A stretch of 12,136 nt of DNA, taken from contig CAMBUC010000040.1 in assembly GCA_945871045.1 (NCBI GenBank), positions 1 through 12,136 of the forward strand. Reading direction: 5' to 3'. The notes beneath the pieces were generated by a model. That model was not told where the DNA came from and did no database searches. It saw nothing but the letters and a program-made list of their open reading frames with translations. Source of the stretch: an uncultured bacterium (GTDB lineage: Bacteria > Bacillota > Clostridia > Lachnospirales > Lachnospiraceae). The position numbers were made by a program, and so were the translations under genes. This document shows, piece by piece, positions 6,302 through 12,136 of the stretch (within the stretch, counting starts at the first letter, position 1; every line of letters begins with the position of its first letter).

Positions 6302-7360
6302 ATGAGAGAACAAAAATGGAAATATATCGTATCAACAATCATCATTGCAGTTCCGACATTATTATTTTGGGTGGTACTCAACATGCCGTCTATGTCTGTC
6401 AGACTGACGGGAGGCATGACAGCGCAACGTTACATGCTGAGCAGTGGCATACAGATGGCACTTTTGATGGCGTTACATCTGTTTTGCTTATATCTTACGA
6501 CAAAAGATCAAAGCAATCAAAATCAGAATAAAAAAGCATTTGGAATGATATTCTGGATCATTCCCTTTATTTCTTTCTTTGTGACCGGCATTTTGTTTCG
6601 GGCAGCGCTTCATTTCTCTTTTGATATGAAGTTTTTTGTCAATGTATTTTTAGGGCTTTCATTTTTGTTGATTGGAAACTATATGCCGAAGTGCAGACGG
6701 AATCATACGCTGGGCATTCGGGTAACATGGACACTGCAAAATGATGAAAACTGGAATGCAACCCATCGGTTTGGTGGGAAAGTGTGGGTCATCGGCGGAT
6801 TGTTGTTAGTGGTTTCAGCATTTCTTCCGAAACAGACCGGTTTTGCCATCAGTACGCCTGTCTTATTTGTCATGATCATTGCACCGATCCTGTATTCTTA
6901 TCTGTATTATCGCAAACAGAAAGCGGCAGGTACTTATACGAAAGATGAGAGTGTCTGGTCTGGGACCAATGGAAAAATCGCAAAGATCATAGTCATCGTC
7001 ATTTTTGCGATCACTGCATTACTTTTATTTTCCGGTTCCATTAAGATTTCCTATCAGGAGGAGGAGTTTACGATCAACGCCACCGGTTGGAGTGATCTCA
7101 CGGTTCGTTATGATGAGATTGATGAGATTAAATATTTAGAGGACTATCAAAAAGGGAACCGTGAAATGGGCTTTGGCTCTTTTACAATGGGAATGGGTGC
7201 CTTTCGCAATCAGGCCTTTGGAGATTATACCCTGTATGCGTATAATAAAACGAGGCAGGGAGTGCAGCTGCTCGTAGATGGAGAGATCATTGTGATCAGT
7301 GGAACAGATGAACAGAGTACGAAACAGATTTACGAGGAACTGTCATCCCGCATCAAGTGA
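6302..7360 (+). CDS. sdpI: SdpI-family membrane protein with C-terminal PH-like domain
   Basis: This 352-residue membrane protein belongs to the SdpI immunity/signal-transduction family. Hydrophobic segments lie near residues 9-27, 47-66, 80-104, 109-126, 161-177, 184-203 and 226-245. The SdpI signature lies between them: GNYMPKCRRNHTLGIR at 125-140, then WTLQNDENWNATHRFGGK at 143-160. Beyond the last helix, about 107 soluble residues contain YDEIDEIKYLEDYQKGNREMG followed by the alternating strands YTLYAY and GEIIVISG. This resembles the bacterial PH-like domain bPH_5, which is absent from the short B. subtilis SdpI. ATG 6302 is preceded by AAGGAGA; an upstream in-frame ATG at 6272 overlaps the intergenic hairpin. 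The protein probably protects the membrane or senses a toxin or ligand and captures SdpR. No sdpABC toxin genes are in the window. Confidence 0.88.
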   Translation: MREQKWKYIVSTIIIAVPTLLFWVVLNMPSMSVRLTGGMTAQRYMLSSGIQMALLMALHLFCLYLTTKDQSNQNQNKKAFGMIFWIIPFISFFVTGILFRAALHFSFDMKFFVNVFLGLSFLLIGNYMPKCRRNHTLGIRVTWTLQNDENWNATHRFGGKVWVIGGLLLVVSAFLPKQTGFAISTPVLFVMIIAPILYSYLYYRKQKAAGTYTKDESVWSGTNGKIAKIIVIVIFAITALLLFSGSIKISYQEEEFTINATGWSDLTVRYDEIDEIKYLEDYQKGNREMGFGSFTMGMGAFRNQAFGDYTLYAYNKTRQGVQLLVDGEIIVISGTDEQSTKQIYEELSSRIK

Positions 7361-7477
7361 TCCTGTGTATTTCCCTATAAAATTCACACATTCAGGTAAA
7401 AAACAGACCTATGATCCTTTTTCAGTTTTATGAACAATAGAAATAGATGAAAACCGTGTTTCTGTCGGAGGTGGAGG

Positions 7478-7747
7478 ATGAAAGAGTTTGTTTTAGCGGC
7501 ATTGCCGTGGATACTTGTAGGGTTGGCTGTGGCGATTATTTGTGTGGGCCTGAATGAAAAGGATGCTGAAACGAATGAGAAAGAAAGACAACAGCATATC
7601 GCGCTGGGGCTGTCTCTGGGTTTGCTTTGGGGCGTGGCGCTGAATCATTGTGGATTATGGGAGAATCATGCACTTGGTCTTGCCCTTGGGCCATTGTGGG
7701 GAATGGCGTTGGCTGTTGTGTTGGAAAATCATCATAAGAAAAGATAA
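7478..7747 (+). CDS. Small Gly-rich membrane protein with internal repeat (unknown function)
   Basis: I do not recognise a named family for this 89-residue protein. An N-terminal hydrophobic helix (residues 5-24) is followed by a charged, probably exposed stretch rich in Glu and Lys (27-42). Two imperfect copies of ALGLxLGxLWGxAL follow at about 43-56 and 66-79, separated by NHCGLWENH. The repeated Gly spacing (GxxxG-like) suggests tightly packed helices or self-association. The tail HHKKR is basic. A strong ribosome site GGAGGTGGAGG precedes ATG 7478. The gene stands 117 bases after sdpI and directly before a broken ABC permease; no clear promoter was found in the gap. A helical bundle or hairpin in the cytoplasmic membrane is the best reading. 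The ribosome site and coherent frame support a real gene. Confidence 0.75.
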   Translation: MKEFVLAALPWILVGLAVAIICVGLNEKDAETNEKERQQHIALGLSLGLLWGVALNHCGLWENHALGLALGPLWGMALAVVLENHHKKR

Positions 7748-7765
7748 GGTGGAGAGGTAAACGAG

Positions 7766-8367
7766 TTGTATCCGACATGGCATGCCCTGTTTCGGAATAT
7801 ACCGGAAGATACGGTGACAAAACTGGCTTCGCACCATGTGATTGATCACTATGGGTTGCGAAGTGGTCTTGGATACATCGTGGCTGATGATGGGAAGATC
7901 ACGATGATGTATATGGATGCAGCGGCACTCGAAATGTATCAATTAGATCTTTTGGAAGGAAGATTGCCGGAGGATGAAGATGAAATTGTTGTCTCAAGAG
8001 GAATTTTAGAGGCGCTCTCTCTGTCAGGAGAAATCGGTGATACGATCAGGGTTCCCTATCAGGTAAACAGGAATGGAAGTCTGGATTTCATTCAGGAAAA
8101 AACTTCGTGATCTGTGGTTTTTGTGCTGATACAGAGGCTATGGAGGAGTAAAAGAGTTATACATCATTTGTATCAAAAAACACAGAAAAAATGGAAGAAA
8201 GCATCAAACAACTGGCGGAGGAGTTCGGTATTGCTGAACAGGATTACAGGATCAATGATGATTATCCGTGGGCCAATTATGTGGATCCGTCTTTTGTACC
8301 GGTCATAGTTATCATTTTATTGATCATTATCATGGCAGGCATGATCACCATTTATAGTAGTGTTTGA
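7766..8367 (+). pseudogene. ABC transporter permease (FtsX/MacB type), broken fragment
   Basis: This is an internal piece of an FtsX-like ABC permease, the membrane subunit of exporters such as bacitracin or lantibiotic resistance pumps. The first 113 codons (7766-8110) show the extracellular domain found between helices 1 and 2, with MDAAALEMYQLDLLEGRLPEDEDEIVVS, a very typical phrase for the family. At the A-run 8097-8102 a one-base loss shifts the frame. Reading continues in the second frame as FVICGFCADTEAMEE, hits an in-frame TAA at 8149, then continues as SFVSKNTEKMEESIKQL and a membrane helix VPVIVIILLIIIMAG, ending at TGA 8365-8367. The first helix, the remaining C-terminal helices and the ATPase gene are all absent. 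A TTG at 7766 with GGAGAGG upstream could still start a useless 114-residue peptide. At least four lesions make this a clear remnant. Confidence 0.85.
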
Positions 8368-8397
8368 CACTATCTTTTGAATAAAGGAGGGACAATC

Positions 8398-8559
8398 ATG
8401 TACGAGTATAAAGTGGAAACATATAACGTAAAAAACTCAGAAGCGGGTATGAACCAGTTGGCAAAAGAAGGCTGGCGCGTGGTGACAGTAACACCGAATG
8501 TTGCTATTGGGCATGGCATAGTGGTTACTTTTGAGCGCAGTTTGCAGTATAAAAACTGA
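8398..8559 (+). CDS. DUF4177 domain small protein
   Basis: This 53-residue protein fits the DUF4177 family, small alpha/beta proteins of unknown function common in Firmicutes. The pattern YEYKVETYN at the start, then the helix MNQLAKEGWRVVTVTPN and the closing strand GIVVTFERSL, covers the domain from end to end. EGWRV is the usual signature. The start is ATG 8398 with AAAGGAGGG at 8383-8391 well placed; an in-frame TTG at 8377 lies before this ribosome site and is rejected. The gene lies between two wrecked genes yet is itself intact, which hints that it is either still used or recently arrived. No membrane segment or cysteine is visible. The biochemical role is unknown. Confidence 0.85.
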   Translation: MYEYKVETYNVKNSEAGMNQLAKEGWRVVTVTPNVAIGHGIVVTFERSLQYKN

Positions 8560-8586
8560 TTATCATTTTCGTTATGCAGTGAATCG

Positions 8587-8617
8587 TCGACTCTACGCAG
8601 CGTAGGTACAAGATTAT
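8587..8617 (+). promoter_or_regulatory. MerR-type promoter/operator (19-bp spacer with central dyad)
   Basis: TCGACT (8587-8592) and GATTAT (8612-8617) are 19 bases apart, the over-long spacing typical of MerR-activated promoters. The spacer contains a perfect dyad, CTACGC-A-GCGTAG (8593-8605). No merR gene lies in the window. The downstream gene is broken, so this may be an orphaned control region. Confidence 0.5.
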
Positions 8618-8656
8618 GATTTCCGGGTTTATGATAGATTCCGGAGGTGGAAAAAT

Positions 8657-9074
8657 ATGAATCAATATGTAACAGGCGCAGTGATTAAAGCGCTGCGTGA
8701 AGAACATCAAATGACACAGGCTGCGTTCCAGATTTTATGTCTGCCCGGTATGCGGAAATGTCATTCATAGTATGGGCGAAGCAGCGATCAGTTGCCATGG
8801 AGTGATTCTTTATCCGGCAGAAGCGGAACATGCAGATGAGAAACATGCTCCAATCATTGAGCGGGTGGAGGATGAGTATTTTGTGCGTATCGACCACGAA
8901 ATGACAAAGCAGCATTATATTTCGTTTCTGGCAGCGGTTTCATCTGACCGGGTACAGATGGTAAAACTCTATCCGGAAGGAAATGCTGAGGCTAGATTTA
9001 AGATCAATGGAATAAAGCGGCTTTACTATTACTGTAACCGGGATGGACTGTTTTTTGAAAAAATACAAAAGTAA
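8657..9074 (+). pseudogene. XRE-desulfoferrodoxin-like fusion gene, frame broken by internal deletion
   Basis: Ribosome site GGAGGTGG and ATG 8657 begin a helix-turn-helix protein (MNQYVTGAVIKALREEHQMT). At about 8720 the helix-turn-helix is cut and the frame changes, giving a premature TAG at 8768-8770. In the second frame the C-terminal part continues from 8721 to 9074. First comes FYVCPVCGNVIHSMGEAAISCHG, like the desulfoferrodoxin iron domain. Then a superoxide-reductase-like fold follows with its iron ligands in order: His in EKHAPIIE, DHEM and KQHYI, and Cys in YYYCN. The final ligand His is replaced by Asp (CNRDGLF, codon 9042-9044). Related intact proteins usually carry a full helix-turn-helix of about 65 residues, so some 50-60 codons appear lost. 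The fusion probably was a redox-responsive regulator. An ATG at 8772 could still make a 100-residue product, but no ribosome site precedes it. Confidence 0.75.
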
Positions 9075-9114
9075 AGGCATAGGTGCAGACTACAAGAAAT
9101 AGCATCTAAAAAAC

Positions 9115-9151
9115 AAGGTGTTGGGAGAAATATCTTCTGGCACCTTATTTT
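9115..9151 (+). terminator. Strong hairpin terminator before the restriction operon
   Basis: From 9115 to 9146 a 14-pair stem forms with tetraloop AATA: AAGGTGTTGGGAGA pairs with TCTTCTGGCACCTT, counting G-U pairs. ATTTTC follows on the + strand. Upstream, TAAAAAAC gives a T-run on the opposite strand, so it may work in both directions. It separates the decayed region from the AT-rich fic-hsd operon. Confidence 0.7.
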
Positions 9152-9176
9152 CATGTAAAAGAAATGGAGTAATGGA

Positions 9177-9212
9177 TTAATATTATCATTTGATTAAAAA
9201 TGATAATATTAA
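9177..9212 (+). promoter_or_regulatory. Upstream dyad of the fic promoter (15-bp perfect arms)
   Basis: TTAATATTATCATTT (9177-9191) and its exact inverse (9198-9212) surround GATTAA. The core is ATCATTT-N6-AAATGAT, shared with a second dyad at 9253-9272. It ends three bases before the -35 box. The likely role is a binding site for the operon's own regulator. Confidence 0.7.
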
Positions 9213-9214
9213 AA

Positions 9215-9243
9215 TTGACAGTGATGTATTTGGCGTCTATAAT
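9215..9243 (+). promoter_or_regulatory. Consensus sigma-A promoter of the fic-hsdM-hsdS operon
   Basis: TTGACA (9215-9220), a 17-base spacer and TATAAT (9238-9243) match the vegetative consensus at all twelve positions. Initiation is expected near 9250, leaving a leader of about 50 bases. Such a strong promoter flanked by dyads is what a tightly repressed operon would need. Confidence 0.9.
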
Positions 9244-9251
9244 AGTAGTTA

Positions 9252-9273
9252 TATCATTTGGATATAAATGATA
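9252..9273 (+). promoter_or_regulatory. Downstream dyad of the fic promoter
   Basis: TATCATTT (9252-9259) and AAATGATA (9266-9273) are perfect 8-bp arms around GGATAT. The ATCATTT-N6-AAATGAT core is the same as upstream, with centres 68 bp apart. It begins about two bases after the predicted transcription start, a classical repressor position. Confidence 0.7.
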
Positions 9274-9300
9274 AAATTAAAATTGTAATGAGGAAATTGA

Positions 9301-10350
9301 ATGAGAGACTATAATTATCTTGAAAAATGGAAAAGGTTACTTACTCCTAAGATAGTATCGTATTTAACACAGATTCATGAGTACAGAGGAGAACAGACTT
9401 TGTTTATTGAGGCAAAGGTTGATACTCTCACACAGTTGGTTGAGATTGCAAAAATTCAGAGTACAGAATCTTCAAATAAAATTGAAGGTATCTATACCTC
9501 GAATGAACGTTTACGAGCATTAGTAAATGATACAACAAGACCAAAGAACAGGAATGAAAAAGAGATCGCTGGTTATAGGGATGTGCTTGCTACCATTCAT
9601 GAGAACCATGATTATATTCCACCCAAGGCATCAATTATTTTGCAACTACATCGTGACTTGTATAAATTTGAAGGATTTGATGTAGGCGGAAAGTATAAAC
9701 CCTCAGACAATATTATTGAGGAAGAGGATGTAAATGGTAATAAGTTCGTTCGATTTCATCCGGTTCCGGCATGGGAAACTCCGGCTGCAATGGATGAATT
9801 GTGTAAGGCATTTGAGGACGCGCTTAGTAATGGAGAGATTGATCCATTGATATTGATACCGATGTTTATTTTAGATTTTTTATGCATACACCCTTTTAAA
9901 GATGGTAATGGACGAATGAGCCGACTGCTTACGTTACTACTTCTGTACAGGTCGGGATATATTGTTGGTAAATATATCAGTATTGAGAAGTTGATTGAAG
10001 AATCAAAAACTCTTTATTATGATTGTTTGCAGAAAAGTTCTGTCTGTTGGCATGAGAATGAAAACGATTATGAACCGTTTGTTGAATATATGCTTGGTGT
10101 TATACTCGCGGCATATCGAGATTTTTCTGCCAGAGTAAGTTTGCTTACAACATCCGGAATGTCTAAGCCAGATAGAGTGAGAGAAATAATCAAGAACACC
10201 GTAGGACCTATTACAAAGACACAAATTCTGGAAAAATGTCCGGATATCAGTCAAATAACAGTTCAACGAGCACTGTCTGATTTGTTGGCATCTGGTCAGA
10301 TAGAGAAAATAGGTGGTGGAAGATATACAAAGTATGTATGGAATAATTGA
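9301..10350 (+). CDS. Fic family protein with C-terminal winged helix
   Basis: This 349-residue protein is a Fic/DOC-family enzyme, which transfers AMP or another nucleotide part onto target hydroxyl groups. The catalytic motif HPFKDGNGR is complete at residues 197-205 (His197 base, Arg205). An inhibitory motif of the [S/T]xxxE[G/N] type occurs N-terminally as SNKIEG (Ser58 to Gly63), so the active site should be self-blocked by Glu62. Residues 128-160 (GGKYKPSDN, VRFHPVPAWETP) form the usual flap before the core. From about 288 to 349 a winged helix follows (KPDRVREII, TKTQILEKC, TVQRALSDLLASGQI, GGGRYTKYVW), pointing to DNA binding. ATG 9301 has GAGGA at 9290-9294. The gene leads the hsdM-hsdS operon, with 20 bases to hsdM. 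It is probably an autoregulator of restriction-modification expression and/or a modifier of its components; both roles are inferred. Confidence 0.9.
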   Translation: MRDYNYLEKWKRLLTPKIVSYLTQIHEYRGEQTLFIEAKVDTLTQLVEIAKIQSTESSNKIEGIYTSNERLRALVNDTTRPKNRNEKEIAGYRDVLATIHENHDYIPPKASIILQLHRDLYKFEGFDVGGKYKPSDNIIEEEDVNGNKFVRFHPVPAWETPAAMDELCKAFEDALSNGEIDPLILIPMFILDFLCIHPFKDGNGRMSRLLTLLLLYRSGYIVGKYISIEKLIEESKTLYYDCLQKSSVCWHENENDYEPFVEYMLGVILAAYRDFSARVSLLTTSGMSKPDRVREIIKNTVGPITKTQILEKCPDISQITVQRALSDLLASGQIEKIGGGRYTKYVWNN

Positions 10351-10370
10351 TTTATTGGAGATTAACGAAC

Positions 10371-11873
10371 ATGATTACAGGCGAATTAAAAAATAAAATT
10401 GATGGATTATGGGATATTTTTGCTGCTGGTGGATTAGTTAATCCATTAGAAGTGATTGAACAGATTACGTATTTAATGTTTATTCATGATCTGGATGATT
10501 CTGACAATATAAAAGCGAAGGAAAGTGCTATGCTTGGACTTCCCTACAAAAGCATTTTTGCTGATAAAGTTAAGATCGGAGAGCGAAGCATTGATGGAAA
10601 CCAGATGAAATGGTCTGTTTTTCATGATTTTCCAGCAGACAGAATGTACACAGTGATGCAGGAATGGATTTTTCCATTTATTAAAACATTGCATAGTGAT
10701 AAGAACAGTGCATATTCAAAGTATATGGATGATGCAATCTTTAAACTTCCAACGCCGCTTGTACTTTCAAAAGTAGTAGATGCTCTTGATGAAATATATG
10801 CGATGATGAATGAATTACAAACGGCAGATGTGCGAGGAGATGTATATGAGTATCTGCTTTCTAAGATTGCACAGTCCGGGAGAAATGGTCAATTTCGGAC
10901 GCCAAGACATATTATTCGAATGATGGTCGAGATGATGGATCCGTCCAGTGATGAGATCATCTGTGATCCTGCATGTGGAACATCCGGCTTTTTGGTTGCA
11001 GCCGGAGAATATCTAAAGGAAAAAAAGAAGGAAGAAATATTCTTTGATAAGCAGAAAAAAGATCACTACATGAATCATATGTTCCATGGATATGATATGG
11101 ACCGGACCATGCTTCGTATTGGTGCAATGAATATGATGACGCATGGAATTGATAATCCGTTTATTGAGTATAGGGATAGTTTGTCAGATCAGAATCGTGA
11201 TAATGATATGTATTCGCTTGTATTGGCAAATCCGCCTTTTAAAGGAAGTCTGGATGCAGAATCAGTATCTGGAGATTTGCTTAAGGTATGTAAGACAAAG
11301 AAAACAGAATTATTATTCCTGGCTTTGTTTTTACGTATTTTAAAGATAGGTGGAAGATGTGCCTGTATTGTACCGGATGGAGTTTTATTTGGGTCTTCTA
11401 CAGCTCATAAATCTATCAGAAAAGAGATTGTAGAGAATCAAAGGTTAGAAGCAGTAATATCTATGCCTTCAGGAGTGTTCAAACCATATGCAGGAGTTTC
11501 TACAGCGATTCTTATCTTTACAAAAACAGAACATGGTGGAACTGATGAGGTATGGTTCTATGATATGACAGCAGACGGGTTTAGTTTAGATGATAAGCGA
11601 ACTCCGGTGTCAGAAAACGATATTCCTGATATTATTGAGCGTTTTAAAAACCTTGATAAAGAGGCAGATAGGAAGCGTACGGATCAGTCGTTTCTGGTTC
11701 CGAAAAAGGATATTGTAGATAATGAGTATGATCTTAGCATCAATAAGTATAAAGAGGTTGAATATCAGCCCATCGAGTATCCGCCTACATTTGAAATAAT
11801 GGCTAATATCCGTGAAATCGAGATCGCGATTGGTAAAGAGATGGATGAACTGGAAAAGTTGTTGCAAATGTAG
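10371..11873 (+). CDS. hsdM: Type I restriction-modification methyltransferase subunit HsdM
   Basis: This 500-residue subunit makes N6-methyladenine in the type I restriction-modification complex, using S-adenosylmethionine and the specificity subunit HsdS. The N-terminal helical domain (MITGELKNKIDGLWDIF, LEVIEQITYLMFI) is that of N6_Mtase_N. Next comes GQFRTPRHIIRMMVEMM (residues 173-189). The SAM-binding motif I is DPACGTSGFL (199-208) and the catalytic motif IV is NPPF (287-290). A C-terminal helical tail for HsdS contact ends at 500, a normal length for the family. ATG 10371 is used because it fits the family start; GGAG at 10357-10360 is ten bases upstream. An in-frame TTG at 10347 overlaps the fic stop and gives an unlikely extension. 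No HsdR gene lies in the window; it may follow downstream or be absent. Confidence 0.95.
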   Translation: MITGELKNKIDGLWDIFAAGGLVNPLEVIEQITYLMFIHDLDDSDNIKAKESAMLGLPYKSIFADKVKIGERSIDGNQMKWSVFHDFPADRMYTVMQEWIFPFIKTLHSDKNSAYSKYMDDAIFKLPTPLVLSKVVDALDEIYAMMNELQTADVRGDVYEYLLSKIAQSGRNGQFRTPRHIIRMMVEMMDPSSDEIICDPACGTSGFLVAAGEYLKEKKKEEIFFDKQKKDHYMNHMFHGYDMDRTMLRIGAMNMMTHGIDNPFIEYRDSLSDQNRDNDMYSLVLANPPFKGSLDAESVSGDLLKVCKTKKTELLFLALFLRILKIGGRCACIVPDGVLFGSSTAHKSIRKEIVENQRLEAVISMPSGVFKPYAGVSTAILIFTKTEHGGTDEVWFYDMTADGFSLDDKRTPVSENDIPDIIERFKNLDKEADRKRTDQSFLVPKKDIVDNEYDLSINKYKEVEYQPIEYPPTFEIMANIREIEIAIGKEMDELEKLLQM

Positions 11874-11960
11874 AGAGGATAAAATGTAACTGAAGTTTTT
11901 TAGATACTAAACATGGAAAGGAATCCTTGAAGCAACTTCGGGTTTGTAGGGATGATGTAG

Positions 11961-12136
11961 ATGGCAAAATATAAGTTAGATGAATTATGTGAATTTATAA
12001 CGGATGGAACACATCAGACACCGGAGTATTGTGAAGAGGGTGGTGTTGTTTTCCTTTCATCTAAAGATGTTACAGAGCGAAAAATTAATTGGGATGATGT
12101 AAAGTATATTCCAGAAAGTTTACATCAGAAACTTTA
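11961..12136 (+). CDS. hsdS: Type I restriction specificity subunit HsdS (5' part, runs off window)
   Basis: The first 58 codons of a specificity subunit are present. HsdS reads the bipartite DNA target through two target-recognition domains and docks two HsdM. The start MAKYKLDELCEFITDGTHQT is very typical: a short strand and helix, then the DGTHxTP motif, followed by VVFLSSKDVTERKI and the predicted edge of the first recognition domain. An in-frame TAG at 11958-11960 stands directly before ATG 11961, so no earlier start is possible. The ribosome site is weak (AGGG at 11948-11951, nine bases away), unlike the strong sites elsewhere, so expression may be low compared with hsdM. The gene follows hsdM by 87 bases, longer than usual for hsdM-hsdS pairs. 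The frame is open at the window end, so intactness cannot be judged. Confidence 0.92.
   Translation, partial: MAKYKLDELCEFITDGTHQTPEYCEEGGVVFLSSKDVTERKINWDDVKYIPESLHQKL

Noticed and set aside
8114..8308. Separate 64-residue reading frame inside the ABC permease remnant
   Set aside because: Its translation is basic nonsense, whereas the adjacent frame continues the permease similarity, so it is an out-of-frame reading of the pseudogene.
8364..8369. Perfect TTGACA upstream of the DUF4177 gene
   Set aside because: A -10 box at 16-18 bases would fall in the AAAGGAGGG ribosome site, and no TATAAT-like hexamer is present.
9177..9285. Repeats before the fic gene as a CRISPR array or attachment site
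   Set aside because: There are only two copies, they are dyad-symmetric and they bracket a consensus promoter, so an operator reading is simpler. No integrase gene or cas gene is near.
10347..10370. TTG at 10347 as the hsdM start overlapping the fic stop
   Set aside because: The family N-terminus begins at ATG 10371 and no ribosome site precedes the TTG.

Overview
The window looks like chromosomal DNA from a Clostridia/Lachnospiraceae-type Bacillota. This is inferred from strong AGGAGG-type ribosome sites, the family mix (PocR-domain hybrid kinase, SdpR/SdpI pair, XRE-AbrB fusion, DUF4177) and a moderately AT-rich composition. All supported genes are on the + strand. No rRNA, tRNA, CRISPR array or intact insertion sequence is visible, and no gene-free stretch exceeds 300 bases.

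Region 1 (1-1479) is a drug-efflux-like module. It holds the C-terminal end of an MFS permease, a TetR repressor gene (433-1062) and a second MFS gene reduced to about 100 codons by a large internal deletion. Matching 19-bp TetR-type dyads lie before the repressor gene and before the MFS remnant, so the repressor probably controlled both. Region 2 (1599-3085) is a two-gene unit: a membrane acyltransferase, translationally coupled (TAATG) to a regulator that joins an XRE helix-turn-helix to an AbrB-type domain. Region 3 (3125-5950) is a single-gene unit: an 891-residue soluble hybrid histidine kinase with PocR sensor, HisKA/HATPase, a degenerate receiver, an intact receiver, an HPt domain and a helical tail. 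It has its own promoter and terminator.

Region 4 (5925-7360) is an SdpR/SdpI repressor-immunity pair without an SdpC toxin gene. Its promoter -35 box lies inside the kinase terminator hairpin, and its SdpI carries an extra C-terminal PH-like domain. Region 5 (7478-9151) is decayed: a small Gly-rich membrane protein with an internal repeat, a broken ABC permease, an intact DUF4177 protein, and a broken XRE-desulfoferrodoxin-like gene behind a MerR-type promoter. A strong hairpin terminator closes it.

Region 6 (about 9150 to the end) is clearly more AT-rich and carries a type I restriction-modification operon: fic, hsdM, then hsdS running off the window. The Fic protein has a complete catalytic motif, an N-terminal inhibitory motif and a C-terminal winged helix. 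Its consensus promoter (TTGACA-17-TATAAT) is bracketed by two dyads sharing ATCATTT-N6-AAATGAT. The most interesting hypothesis in the window is that this Fic protein autoregulates the restriction-modification operon.
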